From contig NC_059084.1 of NCBI RefSeq assembly GCF_020497125.1, positions 3,251,501-3,315,500 of the forward strand: DNA of 64,000 nt, written 5' to 3'. The notes under the pieces were generated by a model. That model was not told where the DNA came from, did not search any database, and saw only the letters and a program-made list of their open reading frames with translations. This DNA is from Mauremys mutica. Its lineage: Eukaryota; Chordata; Testudines; Geoemydidae. Shown here piece by piece: positions 13,801 through 26,483 of the stretch (position 1 is its first letter; each line of letters starts with the position of its first letter). The position numbers were made by a program, and so were the translations under genes.

Positions 13801-16800
13801 GGAAATGACTATAAACTGGCAATGAATAAATTTATGCAGAAAATCAGAAGCAGGTTTCTAACCATCAAATGAGTGAGGTTCTGAAACAGCCTTCCAGTAG
13901 GTGTACTTGGGAAAAAAAGATATCTAGATTTATGATGGAGCTTGATAAATTTATGTATGAGTTTATCTGATGGGGTTACCTGTGATAGATGAGGACTAGA
14001 ATTGATGACCCAGGAGGTCTCTTCCAGTCCTATGTTCCTATGATGAAAGAAACTGCAGAAGTGCAAAATATTTGTATTAAAATATTATTTTAGAAATTAG
14101 TTTCAGGGAGAAAAAAAATTCTGTTGTACCTTAAGACTTACACTCATTTTTCTAACTCTAATATTTGTGTTTTGCTACCAAATGAATTAATTAAAATATT
14201 TTTATTGGATTGTGGGATGTGTGTTTTACAGTGAATTTCAGCTATGTAGGTTCTGTGCATCCAGAAGAAAGCCACCAGATGAGTGAAACTATGCTGTTGA
14301 CAAATGAAAAAGAAGGATTTACACTTGAGCCAGTTGATGCTACAGGTCAGAGTTCAATCAGTTTCCTGTTAGGTGCAAATATTACAATTCCTGCTACATG
14401 GAAAACCCTGAAAAGCATGTTATATAAAATTATTCTAGTTATATTATTTGCTTTACTCTCCTCACTCATTATTACTAATGATATTTGTATCAGAGATTAT
14501 TTTTATTTACTTACATTTCATCTGTTCCTGCTGTCAAAGTTCAGTTCTGTTCTGAAAAGTGACTATGCAAAAAGGGCATTTTCTTACATCAACTGATCCA
14601 CTCCCAAGGTTTATTCACAGTTCTCTCCACTTACTAAAATAAGTTTTATTATTTTTCACTCCTGTTAGCAATGCAAAACCAATACTGCTATAGGAGAGTG
14701 AACTGTATTCTATTCTGGCTCATATACCATCAACAGAATTGTTAACTCAGTTCCAGTTGCAGAATCTTTGTGGGCGAATTGTGGCCAGAAAGAACCAACA
14801 CTGACTTTCAGATTCCAGGGTGAATTTTCAGGGTTCGCTTTGTTTCATGGTCTTAATTTTACTTAAACATAAAGATTTCCCTAAGATATTGAAAAAGGAA
14901 AATTTTTCCTCGTTACTGTGATTAACAGGTGTTCAAAGTTAGTTTATTCAAGAAGATTAAAATTGGATGGCTCAAAGAGACATCATCAGTCCTTGGAGAT
15001 ACAAGAAATGAAAGTGTAATTTGTTTCATCCAGTGGCCAACTCATGTGGTACATTTGTGGGTGTTATCAAATACATAAAATGGTACAATGGAAAAGAATG
15101 TTATGAAATAAACACCCACACCATTCATATTGAACCTAAACCTTAGAATGCTTACATTTTCCAACCTTCCTACCAAATGACGATTGAGATGCATGTATAC
15201 CATAGATGTGTTTCTCCATGTGTTGGTGTCTGTCTCCTCATTCAACATCTTAAAGGGTTAAAGGTGACAAAACCAGACATTATCCTAAAATACTACTTTT
15301 TTAAGGACGTTTGCAATTCTTGACCTGGCTAACTTCTCAGTAGAGTAAACTGCCTGAGAGACAAGGGAGGTGAGATAATATTTTGATTGGACCAACTTCT
15401 GTTGGTGGAATGTACTAGCTTTCGAGGTATAATGCCTGTCTCTCACAGCTTTTTGACTACAATATTTATAAATCTTCCTGCACTTAGAGGTATTTGAACT
15501 TGAGAGTATACAGAATTCCCAATACAATGAAGAGGCTGTCTTTCTGAAAACTTTTGGTGAAAAGGTCCCCTCATTGTCAATGTAATTCTCCAGTTCACTC
15601 TACTTTTTTCTAAACTATTTCCAGCCTGTCCTTTTTATTCCAACTATTATATTCATGCTTAAGTTTTAAAGCATAAGAACATAAGAACATAAGAAAGGCC
15701 GTACCGGGTCAGACCAAAGGTCCATCTAGCCCAGTATCTGTCTACCGACAGTGGCCAATGCCAGGTGCCCCAGAGGGAGTGAACCTAACAGGCAATGATC
15801 AAGTGATCTCTCTCCTGCCATCCATCTCCATCCTCTGACGAACAGAGGCTAGGGACACCATTCTTACCCAATCTGGCTAATAGCCATTTATGGACTTAGC
15901 CACCATGAATTTATCCAGTCCCCTTTTAAACATTGTTATAGTCCTAGCCTTCACAACCTCCTCAGGTAAGGAGTTCCACAAGTTGACTGTGCGCTGCGTG
16001 AAGAAGAACTTCCTTTTATTTGTTTTAAACCTGCTGCCTATTAATTTCATTTGGTGACCCCTAGTTCTTGTATTATGGGAATAAGTAAATAAGTTTTCCT
16101 TATCCACTTTCTCAACATCACTCATGATTTTATATACCTCTATCATGTCCCCCCAAGCATCAGAACTTGTTTGTATATGTTCATAATTCAACAAGAAATT
16201 AGAGGAAAATATTCTAAACTGGAGTCAAAATGTCCCTTATTGTTTGGCTGGTGGTTGCCGTATTGACACTTTTTTCTTTTTAGCTGAAAGATTGACCTCA
16301 GGATGTGAGGGTGTGGGAGATGAAGGTGATACTTTTGGCCTCCTAAGGAGAGTTACCAGTACACGTGCAATAAACAATATGCCCTCTAAGTTGCTGCAGG
16401 AAAATGTTTTACAAAGAGAGTTGAGGACTCAGAGTAAAGTGAGGGAAATGGCCCACAAGGGGAAGGTCAGCAATGTCAGGATGGCCTAATATCCAAATCT
16501 CTGCGTTAAGAAGATCACAGGCCAGCCCCTCCCCATTCCACACTCTTGTTACAGTATATGCTGTCATCAGAACTATGAATAAGGGAGAGCTCCTGTTCAG
16601 ATGTTGACACCAACATGCTGAACAATGAAAATGTAGAAAAAATAATTCAATTTGAATAGCATCATTTACTTCAGGTGTGATACCCAACACCTCTAGTACA
16701 GTAATAGACAAGTGTCCATCAGAAAAAGAGATAAACGTCCCTGTTTGTGAATGTTTCTTATGCTTAGTTGTCATAGGGAGAAGGATCTTTAAAAGAAAGA

Positions 16801-19800
16801 GGAAGTTGCTTGTTGATGTAGTGAAGGAGCTCAGCAGCAGTACTATTTACAAACAGCTTAGCAACTGCATGGATATTCTTACTATGTTGGATCTTGCACC
16901 CCCCACAAGAAAGTTGATGATGTGGAAGAAGTCAGGAGGAGTGGATAAACTTCTGTCCCGTACTACACAGCCTTTGATTAATGCTGAGCTACAAATGGTA
17001 AAGGTTTATGCCTTTGTACGCTGTTACGACATTACCCTATACATGATGGGATTATTGCATATTTAGGACCTGATTATCAGAGATGGTCTCCAATTTTACA
17101 GGTTTCATTTTGTGTGCACAAGTAACTGTGTGTCCAATAAACTGCCGTTATCTAATTATACAGAAATTCGGGTAATTGGACCTCTGATGACTATATTTGT
17201 ATCCGCTGGTATTTGCTTCTACTTAAAAGTCTGCCATCTCTAGAATTCAGGCCCTGAATCTTCAAAATTCCAAGAACCAGAACAAGAGGGCATAGAAATG
17301 TGAGCATATGTTTGTGATTTCACATAGAAGCACTTAGTTGATTGCACACTGGTACATTATTATTTTTCTGATTTATTGCTCTGTAATTAGTACTAGACCA
17401 TGTTGACCTTCTGCAATTATTGCTTGTTATAATAGTAATAAAAATATTATATAGTGCTTTCCATCTATAGATTTCAAAGTGCTTTTTTGTTTGTTTGTTT
17501 TTTGTTTGTGTTCTGAGGTGTTCAGGCTGCCAAGTAAATACAAATGTATTATGATTTTTTATTAATATAATCTAATTGAGTAGGAATTATATTCTGGGAA
17601 GTCCTAGTTTTGAACAATGAATTCTAAGAAAAAGAATTACTAACCTTTAAATTCGTAGAGCCAAATAAGATCAGCTTGAGGAAAAATGTGTGACTTGGCC
17701 TGATGCTGTACTGTTGTAGTAAGAGCCTTATGTTAGAAAGAACATTCTAATAGTCTTACAAGGCAAGAGGTCTTACAGAGAAATGGTGTTAAAATTGTTT
17801 GAAATATCTGTGGACATGTCCAGTTTTACTGAAATTGTCATTTCATTAATTTTAGTTTCTGAAACGTGTTTTCAGTTGCACCAAATGGAAATAGTGCCAA
17901 CTAATCAGATTACTGGTGGTGGCTACTTATTTATTGATTTAAAACAAAACTTCATCTGGTTACAAGTAGAACATACTTTAAAAAAACCCTGTATTTTAAG
18001 CTCTTATTGGAAGCACACAAGTCATTTCTCTAAGCCAGTCAGAATTCAGCTATTCAATAATGGTATAGTGAACAGCTGTCACTATCTTGGTCCATCAACT
18101 GTTAGACAAAAGACTTCAGTTTTTCAGTATAATGGGACTAAAGTAATTGGAATAGAACATTATCACAAGAAGACTTCTGTCAGATAAACATTGAAGCAAA
18201 GCAGAAGGAAGAAGTATGTTGTGAATCCTGAATAACAGTGTGTATGTTTAAACCAGCAGCCTGTGGTATACCTGTGTTTATATTTTTATTTCAAATGTTT
18301 TTTAGTTTTCCCATTTATTAACTATTTTAGAGGAAGGCAATTGAAACCACTGAGGCTAGTTGCGTGAAATATAATGATTAATATTCTCAAAGCAATGCAG
18401 GGGATTTAGATTAGGGTGACCAGATGTCCTGATTTTAAAGGGACAGTCCCGATTTTTGGGTCTTTTTCTTATATAGGCTCCTATTACCCCCCACCCCATC
18501 CCGATTTTTCACATTTGCTGTCTGGTCACCCTAATTTAGATACAGGTTTTTGTGTAGCAAAATCCCCTGCACTGCTTTCAAAATCTCAACTTGTGTTTTT
18601 AATTTTTCATTTTAAGTAAAAGCCTTCATTGGTTAATTGCAATAAGACACTGTATTACATCTTTTTTTGATAATAACGTACTTACTAATGTGCCATTGAC
18701 CTAAAACAGTGGCTCTCAAACTTTTTTACTGGTGACCCCTTTCACATAGCAAGTCTCTGAGTGTGACCCCCCTTATAAATTAAAAACACTTTTTAATATA
18801 TTTAACACCATTATAAATGCTGGAGGCAAAGCAGGGCTTGGGGTAGAGGCTGACAGCTCGTGACCCCTTATGTAATAACCTCGCGACCCCCTGAGGGGTC
18901 CTGCCCCCCATTTGAGAACCCCTGACCTAAAACATATCTTTGTATCCAGCCATGTCTACATCTCTTAGCTCATTACAAGATAAGAACCTCTTGAACACTG
19001 GCTTCTCATTATGCTGAAGGATATTGGCTGGAAAAATAGGTCAAATCATGCATGGAAGGACCTTCCAGGCATGGATCCTCACCTCTTTTCCACAGGAGGG
19101 AGGTATCAGTTGCTTTTTGGAACTGTTCCCTGCTCCCTCTCCCATGATTTCAAGGACCTTCCAGACAACCTTCTGTAGGTTCAGGGTCCATGATGGGGTG
19201 AAGACTGCTGGGAGAGCCCAACTTGGGTGGGAGTAAGGCAAAAGGAAGCATATAGTGTCCCCCTACTGGCCCCACAGAGATTATGTAGGCTCTATTACCT
19301 TTTATATGGGGCACCTCTTTAGTGGGTCACCTCTCCTTTAAGAGTGTTCCAGGGGAACTTCTGGAAGAGGACACTGGAGTGCAAGAGCAGGTATTGAGGC
19401 ACAGGCGTCCATTCAGATGGCCTTAACCTCTTGTTAATCCTTTGGATCCATATAGATCCCTCAGATCTGCAAGGTTTAGGGACAGAGCCACACCCTGTTC
19501 CACATGGAGACAAATCATGGCTCCACAACTATATGAGAGACACTCCCATGTGAATAACCTCACAGATTTTTCTTTCCCTTATCCCTCTCCTGTGGGTAGG
19601 GAGAGATGATCCAGCCCAATGTTAGCTTTGCCACTTTCTCACTTAGAACAGCGGTTCTCAAACTGTGGCTTGGGACCCTCAAGTGTGTTGCGACCCCGTC
19701 TTAATGGGGTCACCAGGGCTGGCTTAGACTTGCTGAGGCCAGGGGCTGAAGCTGAAGCGCAATCCACACCATCTGGGACCAAAGCCTGAAGGCTTCAGCC

Positions 19801-22800
19801 CTGGGCAGTTGGGCTCAGGTTACAGGCCTCCTGCCTGGGGCTGAAGCCCTCAGACTTCGGCTTTATCCCCTACCCCACCCCCCAATCGGAGGGGCAGGGC
19901 TCGTGTGGGCTCAGGGTTCGGTCCCCCTTCCTAGGGTCGTGTAGCAATTTTTGTTATCAGAAGGGGGTCACAGTGCAATGAAATTTGAGAACCCCTGATT
20001 TAGAGAATCTCTGCAAAATTTGTTAACAGGGTCTGAGTCAATGAGTCTAAATTCTGGATCAAAGCAATTAATATACAGTAACTGTCCATCATTTCCTTGT
20101 ATTTTCTGTTATGTTTTATTGTTAGTTATTAATCTGAAGTTACATTCTAGAAATATAAAAAAGAAACAAATCTTTGTTTTTACAGTTGTTTGCAAATTGC
20201 TTTAAGTATCATGGCTTTAAGACTGGAAGAAAAAGTATACAGACAGAGTCTGAAACTGAAGAAACAAGACAAGAGAGAGAGACTACAGGTGAGATTTTTA
20301 TAATTCTGCTTGTCCCAATTGATTTTATTATTTAACCACCAGAAAATATTTTTTTTAAACTCACACATTTTATTTAGTGTTTCAGACACAAAACATTCAA
20401 TGTGCATCACTGCACAAACCAGAAAGGCAAGAAAGTTTAGAGCTTAAGAAAACTGGTTACCCACTTAACCAATTTGTTACAGCAATTATATTAATTATAG
20501 GGCTATCGATTAACCTCAGTTAACTCACGCAATTAACTCAAAAAATTAACTATGATTAAAATATTAATTGCAATTAATCACACTGTTAATAGAATACCAA
20601 TTGAAATGTATTAAATATTTTGGGTGTTTTTCTACATTTTCAAATATATTGATTTCTATTACAACACAGAATACAAAGTATACAGTACTCACTTTATATT
20701 AGTTTTTATTACAAATATTTGCACTGTAAAGATGACAAACAAAAGAAAGTATTTTTCAATTCACCTCATACAAGTACTGTAGAGTAATTTCTATTGTGAA
20801 AGTGTAACTTACAAACGTAGATTTTTTTGTTACATAACTGCATTCGAAAACAAAACAATGTAAAACTTTAAAGCATACAACTTCACTCAGTCCTACTTCT
20901 TGTTCAGCCAATCACTAAGACAAACAAGTTTGCTTACATTTATGGGAGATACTGCTGCCTGCTTCTTATTTAAAACGTCACCTGAAAGTGAGAACAGGCA
21001 TTTGCATGGCACTTTTGTAGCCAACATTGCAAGGTATTTACATGCCATATATGCTAAACATTCATATGCCCCTTCATGCTTCAGCCACCATTCCAGAGGT
21101 CATGCTCCCATGCTGATGATGTTCATTAAAAAAATAGTGTGTTAATTAAATTTGTGACCGAACTCCTTGGGGGAGAATTGTGTTTCCTATTCTATTTTAC
21201 CTGCATTCTGCCATATATTTCATGTTATAGCAGTCTCGGATGATGACCCAGCACATGTTGTTCATTTTAAGAACACTGTCGCTGCAGATTTGACAAAACA
21301 CAAAGAAGGTACCAATGTGAGATTTCTAAAAATAGCTATAGCACTCAACCCAAAGTTTAAGACTCTGAAGTGCCTTCCAAAATCTGAGAGGGACGAGGTG
21401 TGGAGCATGCTTTCAGAAGTCTTAAAAGAGCAACACTCCAATGTGGAAACTACAGAACCCGAACCACCAAAAAAGAAAATCAACCTTCTGCTGGTGGCAT
21501 CTGACTCAGATAATGAAAATGAACATGCGTCGATCTGCACTGCTTTGGATTGTTATCGAGCAGAACCCACCATCTTCACGGGCACATGTCTTCTGGAATG
21601 GTGGTTGAAGCATGAAGGGACATATGAATCTTTAGTGCATCTGGCACATAAATACCTTGCGATGCCGGTTACAACAGTGCCATGCGAATGCCTGTTCTCA
21701 CTTTCAGGTGATGTTGTAAACAAGAGGGCAGCATTATCTCCTGCAAATGTAAACAAACTTGTTTGTCTGAGCGATTGGTTGAAGTAGAACCAAGTGGACT
21801 TGTGGGCTCTAAAGTTTCACACTGTTTTATTTTTGAGTGCAGTTATTTTTTTGTACATAATTCTACATATGTAAGTTCGACTTTCATGATAAAGAGATTG
21901 CACTACAGTACTTACGTTAGGTGAACAGAAATATACAATTTCTTTTGTTTTTTACAGTGCAAATATTTGTAATAAAAAATAAATATAAAGTGAGCACTGT
22001 ACACTTTGTATTCTGTGTTGTAATTGAAATCAATATATTTGAAAATGTAGAAACATCCAAAAATATTTAAATAAATGGTATTTTATTATTAACAGTGTGA
22101 TTAATTGCAATTAATTTTTAATCGCTTGACAGCCCTAATTAGTTATAAAGAAGAAATACATATTTTGCTTTGTAAATACTTCAATATCCTGCTTAAAAAA
22201 TGCTTAAGAATAAGAGGCATAGTACATTTGTTAGGTTGGTGAGGGTCTCTTTATCTGGGAGACCACTGAAACCAAAGAAGGCTTTCATTTTATTCTGAGA
22301 TTGATGAATAATAGCCCACTGTCCCAAAACAGGTATTTAGGTCTATTCTATTCTGGATGACTGAGATTTTGTGGAACATACAGAAAGAGACATGTTTCTT
22401 CCAGAAACTCTTGATTACAGGTGTTCCACCCATTTTTGGTTCTCAGGTCATCTAGAGAAAACAATCTGTAATGTTGTCAAGAAGTTAGGTAGAGGAATAG
22501 ATTAGGATACCTCTATATCCACAATTATTCTTCCTCAGTACTTAGCAGTGTACTCAGTCTCTTTTTAAAAAGATTTTCAGACCCAGATTCACCCAGTTCA
22601 TTTTGAGCAGCCTCATGGCATAATTATAAAAATGTATAGGCATAGTTTAATGTTTGCCCAATGATAGTGAATAAACAGCATGTCATACCCAGCCTGTATC
22701 ACATAGACATTAATCCACCTCTGCATGATGGCTGCTTGCTAAGTCTACTTACCCATGGTAACCAAACAAGCAAAAGGAAGTGTGTACAGAAGTGTTTACA

Positions 22801-25800
22801 GACCACAGACTAGCTCTCCCAGCATATACAGCCATCCTGCCTCTTTTTGGCACTAGTATAACTTAGATCAATTTCAACCCTGGCATAAATGAGTGCAGAG
22901 AAAACAATAGAAAATGCACCTTTTATTCCAGTGTCGGAATTGGTCCCTTTTCTTATTTACTCCTCCTCCTTTATTAATTTGAGAATGTGACTACTAGCAT
23001 TATACTTTACATTGAGTAGAATGTTATATTGTCACTTGCTGAATTGCACTGTAGGATGTGTTGAGAGAACTATACTTGCAGTGGAAAACAGTGTTTATTC
23101 CATGGTAAATAAGTCTGCTTCTTAACCAGTCATTTATTTTTATAAAGTTTGTACAGTTTTCCTGCAAGTGACAGGTCGGTCTTTAAATGCTTCCAAGAAA
23201 ACTCTTCCACTAGTTTTTTGTCCCAAAGTACCATTGGGTACGCAGCTCCTGCTCAGGACTCATTTTGATTCTTATAGTCCATGATCGTTAGGTGTTAATG
23301 GTGGTTGATTTTTGAGATTCAATGTAACTTCATTTTAAACTTTGTTCTCTTGTTAATATAGAGATGTTGATAACAGAAGAGTCAAGTTACCTGCAAGAGT
23401 CAGCTTATACAGAAACTGAGAGAACTATTACTGATGATTCATTTGTGTTGGCATTACAGAATGGCAGAAATGAGGATGCTAATAAAATGGATGAGGCTAT
23501 AGTAAGCACCTTCAATAAATGTAAAAGGATCAATGCATGTATTTATTAGCCATGCTTTATATTAAGTTTCCATTTACAGAGAGTTATAACATCTATTAAT
23601 TATTTACTAAGTATGTTACAGACATGAGTAGCTTATGTTATAGATGTTTTAAGTACATTAGTAAAATGCCTTATGGATGGTTATAAACCATGTTTATAAG
23701 CAAACTTGTTGGATACAATACCAATTTATTAACTATTTATTAAAATAGCTATTCACTTATTAACTCTTTATAAACTACTTATAAATTGAACCTAATTATT
23801 ATTTATGTGTGCTGAAAAAGATACATGTTATGGCCATTTGTATCAAGGATAGGATTTCAGATCTCCCTGATATCAGCCTGGACATTATACAGTCTTTTAG
23901 TGTCCTTAGCAAAACTAGAAAATGTCTTTGTTTAGTTAGTTTTAATTTGAGGTTTTTGCTATAACGTAGAGTTTATATTTACACCAATGTGGTGGGTGCC
24001 ACAATACATTCTGCTCCTTTTTAAGTCATGCTGTAGTGCACTGTATAAGGGTGTGGTGTTGCTGTCACACAGCGGGACCTCTATGTCCTTTGTGCACCAA
24101 AGAGGGAGACTGAACAGTCTGATGCAGGTGAGGGTTGGGAACAAGCTGGGGCAGAGTCTGTGCATACACACCGACTATGAATCTGGTAGTTGTGACTCTC
24201 CAGTGGAGATTGTGAAGGCATTGCAATCACTCTTGCAGAACACAAGTCTGTGCCTTGCCTATGGGATGGGAAAATTAGTTACTGTAAAAAATACTGAGAT
24301 ATTAAAGACTGGTAGTACATACTACTTCCTGTAAGGAGAGGATGAAGCCAGGAAAAACAATATTCTTCCAAAATTTAAAATAAAAATTAATACAGAAGTT
24401 ATTTATTTTAAAAATGTAGAATTCATGTTTGACAAGTTTTTTCTGTGAGTGCCAAAATTTGTACAAATATGAAACCCTGGTTTGGTAATCAAGGCCCCGT
24501 GTATTCCACCATTCAAGCATTGTGGAATTTGCCTTGAATCAACTCCTTGCTGCAGAATGTAAACTTTCATTTAGAAAAAGTTTCTGACCTTAATGGTTGT
24601 GAAAAAAATCTTAAAAACTTGCACCAAGTTTAAACTTGAGTCTGCAGGCAGCTTGAAACAGTAGCTATGAGTAGTGTGAAGTGCCCCATTCATCTTAATA
24701 GGTCATTAACTCCAAAATACAGAGATAACATTTTAAATGCCAGATTGGCCCATGAACAGTAGCAAAATAGTTAAAAGGCTCTTTATTTGTATAGTAAGTA
24801 AAATGCTGTTAAACAAGATTTGAGCCCATCTGAGTAACAATATCTATGTAATGTTTTTACAATTCCTTACAGCCTAGTACTCCACACATGCCAAAAGCCC
24901 CAACTGTCCGCTACACAACTACCAAAATACCCAGCTTCACCCTTAATACAGCTCTGATGTGGTTAGGCATTGTCAAAATAGATAACACACAGGCCACATA
25001 AAAAAAAATTGCAGCCTTAAAAAGTGAAGTTTACCAGGTAGGGAGGTAAATAACTGTTGAAATTTAAAGGAGTGAGCTAAAATACTTGTCCCATTTTTAA
25101 CATTTTGGCATGTGATTTTTTTATAAGTTACATCTAATGCTTGTATTAATCTCCTATACAGGAGATGGTGAGGAATGATCAAGACAGTGAAGAAAGAAGG
25201 TGGAGCAAAAGAACTCTTCAAATATTGAACATTTTACGGGTATGACGTTGGATGTAGCCATTAGATGCTTTTTAAATCAGCTATTGAATTGGATTGAACC
25301 ACAAAATATAATGTACAACCACTTGCTATTCGTTGATACATTACATGTGCAACTGGTCTCTGTAAGAGTTTCATGTGTGATACAACCATGTTTTATTGTG
25401 TGTTGACCTGGATACTCTCAGGCTTCAGAATGCTTTATATAATGGCAAATCCTGCACAGTTTTTGGAATTTTTAGAATTTTCTAACTTTGGAGTACTTGA
25501 TTTCTCACTTGGAAGTTTGCTTTAACACTGGACCATGATTTTATTATTGGTGGGTCTGGTAGCACTGCCTATTATTAAGGTTGCCTGACACTTCCCATTG
25601 TAAGACCCTATTTTCAATTGCTCATAACTTTGCCAAAATTTGCCAAACTGTTCAAGCTAAAGTTTTACATGCTGGGTGTCTGTATCAGGCTAAATTTTTT
25701 GGACAATTTCAGCCCTAATGATTCAGACATTTCTCAGAATGATGTTAGGGAAACATACATTGTTTTGCCCATATTAAAAAAATTCTGATGACCTTCATTT

Positions 25801-26446
25801 TAAGATGCTTTTATGCCCATATGCTTTGGAGCAGGATCTTGAAATTTGATAGCGGTTTTTGCCTTTATGTCAGGGATGTGCTGTTTACCTTCCATGTGAA
25901 AATCTGCCCAAATTTGGCCAAATTGTAAGTCTTTGAACAATTGCAACAATTGCTTAGTAGAGCTTCACAGCTAAAAACTCAAAAGGTTCATACAGAATCT
26001 GGCATTCTCCAGCCCAGGACTGAGCAGGACTTCCCTGAAATTACAGGTCTGGACTGCTGTGGGCCAGGCATCAGAAGTGAGAGTGGGAAGACTGGCTCTC
26101 CTGTGCTCTTGATGCCCTCCTTCTCTCCCCTGCCCCCAGGCTGGCACTGAGGCACCACTGAGGAGACAGTTGTCTGTTTTGAATGTAGAGGGGACATAAG
26201 CCAGATCTGGGAGTGGGGGCAGATGACTGTGCCAGGCAGTTGGTGTGGGAGCCTGGGAGGAATGGGAAACAGAGGGATGAGACCAGGCCTGGGAGATGGC
26301 TGTGGGGAGACTGGGTCTGAGAGATTGGGGTAAAGAATTAATAGTTCTTCAAATGGCTCTGCATATTCCCACTAATGAATATTGCCCCACCTGGTGGCAC
26401 CTAACAGTAGAACCTTCTCCAAGCACTGCCTATTAGAGCGCATGTT

Positions 26447-26483
<37 letters not shown>

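Noticed and set aside
14210..14596. 128-residue frame as a single-exon gene
   Set aside because: Only 14232-14345 is coding (RAD21L1 exon 7). The rest is intron read-through past a good GT donor.
16244..16489. Possible extra RAD21L1 exon after a 'tttctttttag' acceptor
   Set aside because: The translation does not resemble the family, no good donor in the right phase follows, and exon 7 already joins exon 8 in phase.
20900..21145. Second transposase gene
   Set aside because: It is the inverted duplicate of the 3' end of the remnant at 21167-21787, read from its non-coding strand.
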